From: Boseongicola sp.
GTDB taxonomy: Bacteria > Pseudomonadota > Alphaproteobacteria > Rhodobacterales > Rhodobacteraceae
Length of the DNA: 10,498 nt
Assembly (NCBI GenBank): GCA_013042895.1
Contig: JABDPD010000353.1
Coordinates: forward strand, 1 to 10,498
Reading direction: 5' to 3'
The position numbers and the translations under genes are program-made. Below the pieces are notes generated by a model. The model saw nothing but the letters and a program-made list of their open reading frames with translations, searched no databases and had not been told where the DNA came from. Positions 1 through 6,940 of the stretch are shown in pieces. Positions within the stretch are counted from its first letter, which is position 1. Every line of letters begins with the position of its first letter.

Positions 1-406
1 CTACGTGGCGGCGGGTCCTCTAGGCATCTTGATCGGAGCAGCTTTGCTATACTCGCTCGGCATCTACGCCATCAACGCCGAACTCAAGGGCACCGACGAC
101 CACGATCCCTCGTGGGTCGTCATCGACGAAGTCGTCGGCCAGTGGATCGCTCTTCTTCCTGTCGCTTTCGGAGCGTACAGACTTAGCATTGACCCCCTGA
201 CACTCTGGCCCGGCATCCTCACGGCCTTTGTATTTTTTCGCCTCTTCGACATCTGGAAGCCTTGGGTGATCGGCAAGGTCGACGCGCGTGGAGACGCAAC
301 CGGAGTCATGCTCGATGATGTCCTCGCCGGTGTATTTGCGGCGATTGCCGTGCTGGCTCTAGCGGCCCTTGCGCACGCCGGATTTGCCGAAATGATCCCG
401 GACTAG
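1..406 (+). CDS. pgpA: Phosphatidylglycerophosphatase A, 3' part (5' end outside window)
   Basis: PgpA removes the phosphate from phosphatidylglycerophosphate to give phosphatidylglycerol, at the inner membrane. The reading frame is open to the left edge (codons in phase from base 2), so the N-terminus, probably about 20-35 residues, is missing; the visible part is about 134 residues. The family signature is clear: an acidic HDPSWVVIDEVVGQWIAL block, then FRLFDIWKPWVIG, then GVMLDDVLAG, which are the conserved Asp/Glu-rich stretches thought to bind metal and substrate. Hydrophobic segments (an N-terminal GILIGAALLY stretch, IALLPVAFGAY, ILTAFVFF and the C-terminal AGVFAAIAVLALAALAH) fit a small integral membrane protein. 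The stop codon TAG at 404-406 lies 2 bases before the next start, so the two genes are almost certainly co-transcribed and translationally coupled. Confidence 0.93.
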   Translation, partial: YVAAGPLGILIGAALLYSLGIYAINAELKGTDDHDPSWVVIDEVVGQWIALLPVAFGAYRLSIDPLTLWPGILTAFVFFRLFDIWKPWVIGKVDARGDATGVMLDDVLAGVFAAIAVLALAALAHAGFAEMIPD

Positions 407-408
407 CA

Positions 409-876
409 ATGACCCCCCCAGAACTCATAGCTCTTGCCCGCAAGAAAGGCGCAATGATCTCCACCGCAGAAAGCTGCACCGGTGGTCTTATTGCAGGCGC
501 AATCACCGACATCGCTGGCTCTTCGGATGTTTTTGACCGCGGTTTTGTCACGTATTCTAATGCGGCCAAGACCGAAATGCTGGAGGTAGACCCAGACGCA
601 ATCACAGCCTTCGGAGCCGTCAGCGAAGAAGTCGCACGCGCTATGGCCGTTGGAGCCCTCAAACACTCCGACGCCACCATCACCGTCTCCGTCTCCGGCG
701 TCGCCGGCCCGGGCGCATCTGGGCAAAAACCCGAAGGCCGCGTCTGCTTTGGCATCGCTAAATCAGGCGCCGACCCTCACGTCGAAACGGTCGAATTTGG
801 CCCCCTCGGCCGCGACGTCGTCCGCCAAAAAACCGTCGCCAAGGCCCTCCACCTGCTCGCCGAAGCGCTTTCATAA
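409..876 (+). CDS. pncC: Stand-alone CinA C-terminal domain protein, nicotinamide-nucleotide amidase (PncC type)
   Basis: This enzyme family deamidates nicotinamide mononucleotide to nicotinate mononucleotide, recycling NMN (for example from DNA ligase) into NAD; it acts in the cytoplasm. The 155-residue product is only the CinA C-terminal domain, without the N-terminal molybdopterin-binding-like domain of full CinA, as in E. coli PncC. Seen in the sequence: TAESCTGGLIAG at residues 19-30, GFVTYSNAAK at 45-54 and a glycine-rich VSGVAGPGASGQKPEGRV block near residues 94-111. Ser22, Tyr49 and Lys54 match the conserved catalytic positions known for the family (Ser-Lys type amidase). The ATG at 409 has no obvious Shine-Dalgarno sequence and follows the pgpA stop by 2 bases, which suggests coupling. 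The symbol cinA is also used for such proteins in this group. Confidence 0.92.
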   Translation: MTPPELIALARKKGAMISTAESCTGGLIAGAITDIAGSSDVFDRGFVTYSNAAKTEMLEVDPDAITAFGAVSEEVARAMAVGALKHSDATITVSVSGVAGPGASGQKPEGRVCFGIAKSGADPHVETVEFGPLGRDVVRQKTVAKALHLLAEALS

Positions 877-902
877 GGCGCTCAGAAAATAGGCAGAGCG
901 CC
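877..902 (+). other. Inverted repeat directly after the pncC stop codon
   Basis: GGCGCTC at 877-883 pairs perfectly with GAGCGCC at 896-902 around a 12-base loop, starting at the base after the TAA stop. No T-run follows, so it is not a standard intrinsic terminator. It could be a 3' mRNA-stabilising hairpin or a Rho-assisted terminator closing the pgpA-pncC unit before amt. Confidence 0.45.
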
Positions 903-1032
903 CAAATGGGTGCACAACTTTGCGCCGCTTCTCGTTTCGCTCAAGAAATAGGCCGCCCAAAACCCACTTGCCGCTTTTCCTCGCACACCGGTCACGGTTC
1001 TTAGCGTCAAAACGAAACCGGAGGAACTTCCT

Positions 1033-2214
1033 ATGAATGGCGCAGACACCGCCTGGATCATCGTTGCAACAGCTTTGGTGCTGTTCATGACATTGCCGGG
1101 CCTTGCCCTTTTCTACGGCGGCCTTGTGCGCGCCAGAAACGTTCTAAGCGTCTTCATGCACTGCTACGCGATCGCCTGCGCGATGTCCGTTGCGTGGCTC
1201 GCGCTCGGATATTCCATCGCCTTCGGCTCGGGTGGCAGCGGCTATTGGGGCGGCCTCGACAAAATGTTCCTCTCTGGCATTACCGCCGACAGCCTTTCCG
1301 GAACACTTCCCGAAGTGCTGTTCTTCGCCTTCCAGATGACATTTGCCATAATCACACCAGCTCTCATCGTCGGAGCCTACGTAGAGCGCGCAAACTTTGC
1401 CTTCGTGGTTACCTTTTCAACTCTCTGGATGCTTTTATGTTACGCGCCCGTTGTGCATTGGATTTGGGGCGGCGGCATGCTCGCTGATGGTGGCATCATT
1501 GGTGAGATCGGCGCGCGCGACTTCGCTGGCGGCATCGTCGTACACGAAACAGCGGGCCTTGCAGCCCTCGTGATCGCTGTCATGCTCGGCGCACGTCGCA
1601 ATCAAACCACACCGCCCCACAATCCCGGCTACGTCATGATCGGCGCAGCCATGCTCTGGGTCGGCTGGTTCGGCTTCAACGGAGGCTCACAACTCGCCGC
1701 CGACGGCGGAGCCGCTATGGCCCTGACCGTCACCCATATCTCAGCCGCGACGGCCTCGCTGACATGGGCGCTCTGGGAACGGATCAAATACGGCAAATCC
1801 TCTCTCGTCGGCCTCGTGACCGGAACCATCGCAGGCCTTGCCTCCATTACTCCAGCCAGCGGTTTTGTCGGCCCTGTCGAAGCACTGTTCATCGGTGCAA
1901 TCGCAGGCATCCTCTGTCAGGAAGCCGTGAACGTGATCCGCAATTTGCTCAAGATCGACGACACGCTCGACGTATTCGCCGTCCACGGCGTTGGTGGCAT
2001 CTTCGGCACGATCATGATTGCGGTTTTCGGCCAAGGCACCTTTGCGGCCCAACTCGGCAGTATCGCCATCGTCGGTGTCTTCACAATCGTCGTGACCACG
2101 GTTCTGGTTTTCATCGTCAAATCGATCTTCGCGTTGCGGGTGGACGAAGAAACCGAAGTCACCGGCCTCGACCTCGCCCAACACGGCGAACGCGCCTACG
2201 ATCATTCATCATAA
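1033..2214 (+). CDS. amt: Ammonium transporter, Amt/MEP/Rh family
   Basis: Inner-membrane channel-type transporter for ammonium uptake under nitrogen limitation. The 393-residue product has about 11 hydrophobic helices. Known Amt landmarks are all present: the stacked phenylalanine gate Phe100/Phe104 in FQMTF, Asp163 in the DFAGG motif, the twin pore histidines His171 and His318 (VHGVGGIFG), and Phe215 in WFGFN. The tail GLDLAQHGERAY is the usual cytosolic C-terminal segment that contacts PII (GlnK/GlnB) proteins. There is no cleavable signal peptide; helix 1 (residues 7-30) is an uncleaved membrane segment. The start is supported by a strong Shine-Dalgarno GGAGGA at 1020-1025, 7 bases before ATG. 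No glnK gene lies upstream or downstream, unlike the common glnK-amtB pair. A terminator follows at 2236-2269, so it is monocistronic. No convincing sigma-54 promoter was found in the 156-base upstream gap. Confidence 0.96.
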   Translation: MNGADTAWIIVATALVLFMTLPGLALFYGGLVRARNVLSVFMHCYAIACAMSVAWLALGYSIAFGSGGSGYWGGLDKMFLSGITADSLSGTLPEVLFFAFQMTFAIITPALIVGAYVERANFAFVVTFSTLWMLLCYAPVVHWIWGGGMLADGGIIGEIGARDFAGGIVVHETAGLAALVIAVMLGARRNQTTPPHNPGYVMIGAAMLWVGWFGFNGGSQLAADGGAAMALTVTHISAATASLTWALWERIKYGKSSLVGLVTGTIAGLASITPASGFVGPVEALFIGAIAGILCQEAVNVIRNLLKIDDTLDVFAVHGVGGIFGTIMIAVFGQGTFAAQLGSIAIVGVFTIVVTTVLVFIVKSIFALRVDEETEVTGLDLAQHGERAYDHSS

Positions 2215-2235
2215 CAAATCGGAAGATTTGTAGCG

Positions 2236-2269
2236 AGGGCCGGAGCAAGCTTCGGCCCTTTCTCTTTCT
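2236..2269 (+). terminator. Intrinsic terminator of amt
   Basis: The arms AGGGCCGGAGC (2236-2246) and GCTTCGGCCCT (2249-2259) pair over up to 11 positions with one G-T wobble, followed by the T-rich tract TTCTCTTTCT at 2260-2269. It lies 21 bases after the amt stop. The tract is T-rich only on this strand, so it mainly ends amt transcription; the convergent gene ends at 2272, so its mRNA would also carry this hairpin at its 3' end. Confidence 0.8.
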
Positions 2270-2271
2270 GG

Positions 2272-2715
2272 CTAGTCATATAGTTCCTGCGCACGGCGCT
2301 CAAAAGCGCGTACAATCCGCTGCATGGCGTCGTTGAAAAAGAATGTAGCAGTCGATTGCAGGAGCTTGCTGCGAAATGCGAAATCGACGTGAAAATGCAC
2401 GTCGCATCCGTCCTCGGCGTCACTGAAGGCCCAGTTCGAGATCATATACTCGAACGGCCCGTCCAGATATTCGGTGTCGATCTTTCTTGCCTCCGGCCAT
2501 AAGACCACCCGGCTCCCGAACCGTTCACGAAAGACTTTGAACGAAATGACCAAATCCGCCAGCATCACCTGTTTTTCGCCCTGTTCTTCAACCGACCGAA
2601 TTCGCGCCGCTGCTGTCCATGGTAGAAACTCAGGATAACGCGCAACATCCGCCACAAGATCGTACATTTGCTGCGCCGAATACGGCAGGCGACGGGTTTC
2701 TTCGTGTGTCGGCAT
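2272..2715 (-). CDS. RatA/COQ10-family START-domain protein (ubiquinone-binding type)
   Basis: A 147-residue single-domain protein of the polyketide cyclase/START superfamily. Annotated homologues are called either COQ10-like coenzyme Q-binding proteins or RatA-family toxins. COQ10 binds and helps deliver ubiquinone in respiration; E. coli RatA inhibits 70S ribosome assembly. Family features seen: an N-terminal RRLPYSAQQMYDLVADVARY segment, YPEFLPW at residues 27-33, the FRERF region at 63-67, LDGPF at 84-88 and a closing helix MQRIVRAFERRAQELY. In alphaproteobacteria a chaperone-like role in ubiquinone use is more plausible than a toxin; no antitoxin (RatB-like) gene lies next to it. ATG at 2713-2715 is the only sensible start; the ribosome-binding site is weak. 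It is divergent from hpt and convergent with amt. In related genomes this gene often sits beside lipA and cinA. Confidence 0.85.
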   Translation of the reverse strand: MPTHEETRRLPYSAQQMYDLVADVARYPEFLPWTAAARIRSVEEQGEKQVMLADLVISFKVFRERFGSRVVLWPEARKIDTEYLDGPFEYMISNWAFSDAEDGCDVHFHVDFAFRSKLLQSTATFFFNDAMQRIVRAFERRAQELYD

Positions 2716-2815
2716 CGATTAAGTCTTTTATTTCTATCAGTCACCGGGTGAAGGCTGGCCCCCACCTGCCTCTTAAGTGTAGAGACGGAGGCGACAGTCA
2801 AGAGGGGATGCCAAC

Positions 2816-3349
2816 GTGACGCAAGCCTACGTGATCGACGAAATGATTTCAGCCAAATCCATCGCAGCAAGGATCGAGGCATTGGCGAGCGAAATCAAAA
2901 CAACCTTCGCCGACACTGATAAGCTCGTTGTGGTCGGGCTTTTGCGAGGCTCCTTTGTCTTTATTGCCGATCTTGTGCGCGAGCTGGACCTCAACGTCGA
3001 AGTCGATTTCCTCGAGGCTTCATCCTACGGCGATGGCATGGAAAGCAGTCGCGAAGTCCGTATTCTGAAAGACCTGCGTGGCGAGATCGGCGGGCGGGAC
3101 GTGCTCGTTGTGGAAGACATCGTCGACACTGGATTCACCCTCAGCCACGTAATGCGGCTTTTGTCCTCGCGAAATCCCAAGAGACTTGAAACAATTGCTC
3201 TTCTCGACAAACCCTCTCGGCGCGAAACCGATATCCGCGCTACCTGGACAGGATTCGAAATACCCGACGAGTTTGTCGTGGGCTATGGCATCGACTACGC
3301 GCAACGAAACCGAAACCTTCCCTACATCGGCAAGGTTCGGTTCACCTAG
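2816..3349 (+). CDS. hpt: Hypoxanthine phosphoribosyltransferase
   Basis: Purine salvage enzyme converting hypoxanthine (and often guanine) plus PRPP to IMP/GMP in the cytoplasm. The 177-residue protein has the type I phosphoribosyltransferase fold: [12 protein letters not shown] near residues 38-49, an acidic [10 protein letters not shown] loop at 69-78, the PRPP-binding motif [13 protein letters not shown] at 98-110 with Glu100/Asp101 and the catalytic-base position Asp104, base-contacting Lys132 in LLDKPSRR, and [20 protein letters not shown] with Asp160. The start is GTG at 2816, supported by Shine-Dalgarno AGAGGGG at 2801-2807 (8-base spacing) and because the next in-frame ATG (codon 10) would remove the conserved N-terminal YVIDEMIS segment. 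A three-codon ATG frame (2808-2819) overlaps the GTG as GTGA, probably by chance. It is divergent from the RatA/COQ10 gene with a 100-base spacer. No good terminator is visible after it. Confidence 0.94.
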   Translation: MTQAYVIDEMISAKSIAARIEALASEIKTTFADTDKLVVVGLLRGSFVFIADLVRELDLNVEVDFLEASSYGDGMESSREVRILKDLRGEIGGRDVLVVEDIVDTGFTLSHVMRLLSSRNPKRLETIALLDKPSRRETDIRATWTGFEIPDEFVVGYGIDYAQRNRNLPYIGKVRFT

Positions 3350-3378
3350 GCAAAACTCCGCTCGTTTTTGCGGCGCAT

Positions 3379-3408
3379 TTGACACAATATTTACCACGTC
3401 GATGGATT
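3379..3408 (+). promoter_or_regulatory. Possible sigma-70-type promoter for the exported-protein gene
   Basis: A perfect -35 hexamer TTGACA at 3379-3384 is followed after 18 bases by TGGATT (3403-3408), a poor -10 match (3 of 6). Its position 30 bases after the hpt stop and about 80 bases before the next start suits an independent promoter, but the -10 is weak. Confidence 0.3.
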
Positions 3409-3488
3409 CTTAATTCAGATCCCTGACCCCGAAAGCGACTCAGTCTAGTGTTTATTTCTGGGAGGGGTGTCGACGAAGGACCGCGTAG

Positions 3489-4346
3489 GTGCGCCACTCT
3501 CTTGCTGCTGCAATTCTGCTTTGCATTACGGGACCCGGTTATGCGGAAAGCGTTGAACTGTCGGTCGCCAACCCGGAATTCCGTCTTGAATTCGCCGCCG
3601 AACAACCATCACCAAAATCCCGCCCACTTACCGAATTCCAATTCGGTGGCGCCATTGTTGAACCTCGCGTGCGTCTAGGCATAAGCGCTGATGAAGATCG
3701 ACGCGCAACATACGCGAGCGCAGGATTTGACTCCGAGCTTGGAGAGATTGGAATCGGTCGCCCTCGCTCAATTCTTGATGCTGGTCCTCTTCCAAGCGGT
3801 GCGCCCGGTGTTCCGCCCACGCTGCGCCCCCTTGCCGCCGAAGCTGCCTTAAATGAACAACTTGGCGCCGGCTTGCGCGTGGCAACCTCGCGCGGCGCAC
3901 TAAGCTTCGGCACATCCTATCACACGATCGAAGAATCGGGTGACACAGTCCTTGGATTCGCCGGTCGCTATGACGTCAGAGCCGTCAATGCCATCGACAA
4001 TTTTGCCATCTTTGGCGGCGCTGAATCCGACGGTGATGAGCAACGCTTTCGCCTTGGTACAGAAATTACCCGGGGCATCACTACGGCAGGTGTCGATCTC
4101 ATTCGCTCGAGCGAAGACGAAGGCCGCACGCTCAGCCAAGTCTATATCGGACTCGCGGTCACCCCGAACGTGTCGCTAGGCGTCTCGGGATTGCGCGACG
4201 CGCTGAAAGCAACCGACACTACTGAAACGCGCTTTGGACTTGGCGCGTCAGTCTCGACGGAAAGCGGCGGATTTTTTCGCGGCGGCGTTGACGGCGTGAC
4301 CTCCGACGATCCTGCCTTTGAAGTATCGGTCGGGTTTGAATTCTAA
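3489..4346 (+). CDS. Exported protein, probable outer-membrane beta-barrel (function unknown)
   Basis: I do not recognise this 285-residue protein. Residues 1-19 look like a Sec signal peptide: a short basic start, the hydrophobic core LAAAILLCITG and a G-Y-A cleavage site before Glu20. Cys12 is not in a lipobox (Leu at -1), so it is not a lipoprotein. The mature part alternates polar and nonpolar residues in Gly/aromatic-rich strands (for example ALSFGTSYHT, NFAIFGGAES, QVYIGLAVTP, RFGLGASVS) separated by acidic turns. It ends FEVSVGFEF, a C-terminal phenylalanine of the kind recognised by the BAM outer-membrane assembly machinery. The stretch IGRPRSILDAG near residues 89-99 recalls porin proteins, but the match is not firm. 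The start is GTG at 3489 with Shine-Dalgarno AAGGA at 3476-3480; an in-frame TAG directly before it excludes a longer form. A porin or small barrel is likely; a soluble periplasmic beta protein is the alternative. Confidence 0.7.
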   Translation: MRHSLAAAILLCITGPGYAESVELSVANPEFRLEFAAEQPSPKSRPLTEFQFGGAIVEPRVRLGISADEDRRATYASAGFDSELGEIGIGRPRSILDAGPLPSGAPGVPPTLRPLAAEAALNEQLGAGLRVATSRGALSFGTSYHTIEESGDTVLGFAGRYDVRAVNAIDNFAIFGGAESDGDEQRFRLGTEITRGITTAGVDLIRSSEDEGRTLSQVYIGLAVTPNVSLGVSGLRDALKATDTTETRFGLGASVSTESGGFFRGGVDGVTSDDPAFEVSVGFEF

Positions 4347-4474
4347 GGCCCCGGGCGTCTCCAAGTCGTTTTATTGTGCGCCACAGCGCATCCACTCCGC
4401 AGAAATACCGGGTTCCCTTCCCGCGACCATGAGCTACCTTTTTTTCGCACCCTTCTTTTACGGAGACGTTTTTC

Positions 4475-4939
4475 ATGAAGCTCATTCTCTCACTGGCACT
4501 TACAGTCGTCGTCGCATCGACCTCCATGGTGATTGCCGGCGGCCACGACGGCAACCCAGCCGTCACCGCACGCAAAGCACACATGCAACTCTATCAGCAC
4601 AACTTGTCGATCCTCGGCAATATGGCCCGCGGTAACACCGACTATGACGCCGCCGCCGCCCAAGCCGCCGCCGATAACATGGTGGCTCTCACAACGATGA
4701 GCCAGGCGGGCTATTGGCTTCCAGGCACAACAAACGCTGAACTTGGCGATGAGACCCGAACTCTGCCGGCGATTTTTGGCGCAGACTCGACCGCCCGCAC
4801 AATTGGTGCGGACCTCGCGGCAGCTTCAGTCGCTCTCGCCGCAGTCGCTAGCGATGGCTTGGACGCAGTTGGCCCCGCGCTTGGCCCAGTCGGCGGAGCA
4901 TGCACAGCATGCCATCGTCCATACCGCGCCAGAAATTAG
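4475..4939 (+). CDS. Cytochrome c'/c-556-type monoheme protein (periplasmic)
   Basis: A 154-residue exported heme protein of the cytochrome c'/c-556 four-helix-bundle family (class II cytochrome c). It has a signal peptide of about 21 residues (a hydrophobic LILSLALTVVVASTSMVIA core before GGHDG), then a first helix with the conserved basic pair and Met37 in RKAHMQLY. Two alanine-rich helices follow, and the single heme site CTACH (Cys143, Cys146, proximal His147) sits close to the C-terminus, as is typical for class II and unlike class I cytochromes. If Met37 is the distal ligand the heme is low-spin (c-556-like), suited to electron transfer rather than gas binding. The start is supported by Shine-Dalgarno GGAGA at 4462-4466, 8 bases before ATG. 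The next gene, also a c-type cytochrome, starts 62 bases downstream on the same strand, so they probably share a transcript and a redox pathway. Confidence 0.85.
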   Translation: MKLILSLALTVVVASTSMVIAGGHDGNPAVTARKAHMQLYQHNLSILGNMARGNTDYDAAAAQAAADNMVALTTMSQAGYWLPGTTNAELGDETRTLPAIFGADSTARTIGADLAAASVALAAVASDGLDAVGPALGPVGGACTACHRPYRARN

Positions 4940-4958
4940 GACACGCTCAATAATTTGA

Positions 4959-4978
4959 GGCGCGCATTTCCGCGCGCC
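4959..4978 (+). other. Perfect 7-bp inverted repeat between the two cytochrome genes
   Basis: GGCGCGC (4959-4965) and GCGCGCC (4972-4978) pair perfectly around a 6-base loop, 19 bases after one stop and 23 bases before the next start. No T-run follows. It may be a processing or stability hairpin, or a partial terminator setting unequal expression of the two cytochromes. Confidence 0.5.
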
Positions 4979-5001
4979 ACAAACATCGCTAGGGTGGCAG
5001 A

Positions 5002-5874
5002 ATGAAGAACCTATTCATTTTTTTCTGCTTTGGCGCCGTCGCCGCTCTGGCCGGCGCGCTCTGGATCACCCGCCCTATAACAGTCGATCCAGAGACGTTT
5101 AAATCCATCGATTCCGATGCCTCTGCGGGCGAGCTTGTCTTTGCGTTGGGCGCTTGCGCTTCCTGCCATGCAACACCGGGCGGCGAAAAGCTGGTCCTTG
5201 CTGGAGGTCGCGAATTCACCACGGATTATGGTACGTTTATCGCTCCGAACATTTCTTCCTCCAAAGACCAAGGCATTGGCACTTGGTCCCAAGCCGACTT
5301 CTTCAACGCGATGCGTCAAGGAACCTCGCCTGAGGGCAAGCACTACTTTCCGGCCTTCCCCTACGCCTCCTACGCTCGCATGAACGATCAGGATATCGCA
5401 AACCTTTGGGCCTTCATGGCCACCCTTCCCGCGAGCGAGCAACCCTCCGAACCCCACCGCCTCACCTTCCCGTTCAACTTGCGCGCAACAGTCGGGTTCT
5501 GGAAAGCCCTCTATTTCCGCACAGCATACGTACGACCCCCTGCAGAAAACGAACGCGGCCGATATCTTGTCGAGGCCATAGGCCATTGCGCCGAATGCCA
5601 TACCCCTCGGACTGCACTGGGAGGGCTTCAGATCGAACGCTGGATGGCTGGCGCCCCGGACCCAAGCGGCAAGGGCAAAGTCCCAGGGCTAACGCCTGCA
5701 CAACTCGACTGGTCAGAAGGTGACATCGCTTATTACCTTGAAACCGGCTTCACACCGGATTTCGACAGCGTGGGCGGAAGCATGGCCGCGGTCATCGACG
5801 GCACATCGCAATTGCCAAGCGTAGACCTCGCGGCAATTGCAGCCTACATCAAAGCCCTGCCGGCCATAGAATAA
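5002..5874 (+). CDS. Membrane-anchored diheme cytochrome c (alcohol/gluconate dehydrogenase cytochrome-subunit-like)
   Basis: A 290-residue diheme cytochrome c, probably facing the periplasm. Residues 3-22 (LFIFFCFGAVAALAGALWI) form a hydrophobic segment with no clear AXA cleavage site before TRPITVDP, so an uncleaved N-terminal anchor is likely. Two class I heme domains follow: CASCH at 52-56 and CAECH at 196-200. Plausible axial methionines are Met127 in YARMNDQD and Met261 in GGSMAAV. The domains resemble the first two of the triheme subunits of membrane alcohol, gluconate or fructose dehydrogenases, which pass electrons to quinone or terminal oxidases, but no dehydrogenase subunit is nearby. 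The real partner may therefore be the c-556-like protein encoded just upstream. The start has a modest Shine-Dalgarno AGGGTGG 5 bases before ATG. It converges with lipA, with only 5 bases between the stop codons and no room for a separate terminator. Confidence 0.87.
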   Translation: MKNLFIFFCFGAVAALAGALWITRPITVDPETFKSIDSDASAGELVFALGACASCHATPGGEKLVLAGGREFTTDYGTFIAPNISSSKDQGIGTWSQADFFNAMRQGTSPEGKHYFPAFPYASYARMNDQDIANLWAFMATLPASEQPSEPHRLTFPFNLRATVGFWKALYFRTAYVRPPAENERGRYLVEAIGHCAECHTPRTALGGLQIERWMAGAPDPSGKGKVPGLTPAQLDWSEGDIAYYLETGFTPDFDSVGGSMAAVIDGTSQLPSVDLAAIAAYIKALPAIE

Positions 5875-5879
5875 CGCTT

Positions 5880-6839
5880 TCAAACAGTTCCAAGCTTTTT
5901 CAACCGCGCATCCCGAAGACGCGCGAAATCATCGCCCGCATGATAAGAAGACCGCGTTAAAGGCGTCGCCGAGACCATCAGAAAGCCCTTGCCGTACGCT
6001 GCCTTTTCATAGGCCGCAAACTCATCCGGAGTTACAAATCTATCAACCGCATGGTGCTTCGGCGTCGGCTGCAGATATTGACCGATTGTCAGGAAATCGA
6101 TTTCAGCGGCGCGCATATCGTCCATAACCGCATGGACAGCCTGCTTGTCTTCCCCAAGGCCGACCATGATCCCCGATTTGGTGAACATCGTCGGATCAAG
6201 TTCCTTCACCCGCTGCAAAAGCCGCAAGCTGTGGAAATAGCGCGCACCTGGGCGCACCTCAGGATAAAGCCCCGGAACTGTTTCGAGGTTGTGATTGAAC
6301 ACATCCGGTTTCGCATCAACCACGATCTCAAGAACTTTTGGATCACATCGAATGAAATCCGGGGTCAAAATCTCAATGGTTGTCTTTGGGCTCTGACGGC
6401 GAATGGCACGGATTGTCTGAGCAAAATGCTCAGCGCCGCCATCCTCAATATCATCGCGATCAACCGAGGTCACAACGACATGATTCAGCCCAAGCTTCTT
6501 CACAGCATCGGCAACTCGGCCCGGCTCGAACACATCCAAGTCCTCTGGCGGCTTACCTGTCGCGATGTTGCAGAAGGTACAGGCACGCGTACAAACCTCA
6601 CCCATGATCATCATGGTGGCATGTCCCTGGCTCCAGCACTCACCCACGTTCGGACACCCAGCTTCCTCACAAACCGTCACCAGCTTGTTTTCACGCATAA
6701 TGTCACGGGTCTGCTTATAGCCTTCGCTCACCGGCGCTTTAACACGGATCCAATCTGGCTTCTTCGGCTGAGCACTGTCCGGGCGCCGCTGTTTTTCAGG
6801 GTGGCGTAACGCGGGGATTTTCAGGTCTTTTTGGGTCAT
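5880..6839 (-). CDS. lipA: Lipoyl synthase
   Basis: Radical-SAM enzyme that inserts two sulfurs into protein-bound octanoyl groups to make lipoate for pyruvate and 2-oxoglutarate dehydrogenases and the glycine cleavage system. The 319-residue protein has both clusters: the auxiliary-cluster cysteines Cys57, Cys62 and Cys68 ([12 protein letters not shown]), the radical-SAM CX3CX2C motif Cys83, Cys87, Cys90 (CTRACTFC), and the C-terminal RSSY at 296-299, whose serine ligates the auxiliary cluster. I chose ATG at 6837-6839, 30 codons inside the longest frame. It is preceded by Shine-Dalgarno AAGAGGAG 5 bases upstream and gives the usual family N-terminus ([16 protein letters not shown]), whereas the extra 30 residues are not lipA-like. 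The DUF6456 gene ends 101 bases upstream on the same strand; a separate lipA promoter is possible (6860-6888). Confidence 0.97.
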   Translation of the reverse strand: MTQKDLKIPALRHPEKQRRPDSAQPKKPDWIRVKAPVSEGYKQTRDIMRENKLVTVCEEAGCPNVGECWSQGHATMMIMGEVCTRACTFCNIATGKPPEDLDVFEPGRVADAVKKLGLNHVVVTSVDRDDIEDGGAEHFAQTIRAIRRQSPKTTIEILTPDFIRCDPKVLEIVVDAKPDVFNHNLETVPGLYPEVRPGARYFHSLRLLQRVKELDPTMFTKSGIMVGLGEDKQAVHAVMDDMRAAEIDFLTIGQYLQPTPKHHAVDRFVTPDEFAAYEKAAYGKGFLMVSATPLTRSSYHAGDDFARLRDARLKKLGTV

Positions 6840-6859
6840 CTCGGCTCCTCTTGGCAAAG

Positions 6860-6888
6860 ATGTAACGCCCCAACACGCGCAAGTCCAA
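6860..6888 (-). promoter_or_regulatory. Weak candidate promoter for lipA
   Basis: On the minus strand TTGGAC (6883-6888), a 17-base spacer and TTACAT (6860-6865) lie just before the lipA ribosome-binding site. Each hexamer matches consensus at only about half its positions, so this is suggestive. It would give a very short leader. Confidence 0.25.
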
Positions 6889-6940
6889 CTCTCGAAGGGT
6901 CGCACATGGCGGCTATGCACCACATGCAACCAGACAGAGA

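Noticed and set aside
907..923. TGGGTGCACAACTTTGC as a sigma-54 promoter for amt
   Set aside because: The GG and GC dinucleotides are 11-12 bases apart instead of the required 10, so it does not fit the -24/-12 element.
2272..2715. RatA-type toxin-antitoxin system
   Set aside because: There is no adjacent RatB-like gene, and in alphaproteobacteria this family is better explained as a COQ10-like ubiquinone-binding protein.
2619..2819. 66-codon plus-strand frame ending GTGA on the hpt start
   Set aside because: It is antisense to the 5' part of the RatA/COQ10 gene, has no recognisable protein character, and the overlap with GTG is explained by chance.
3098..3142. GFTL instead of the common GxTL variants in the Hpt PRPP loop as an unusual feature
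   Set aside because: The third position of this loop varies widely among phosphoribosyltransferases and all catalytic acidic residues are present.
6840..6929. 30-residue N-terminal extension of lipA
   Set aside because: No Shine-Dalgarno at the upstream start, no resemblance to LipA, and a strong AAGAGGAG sits just before the internal ATG at 6839.
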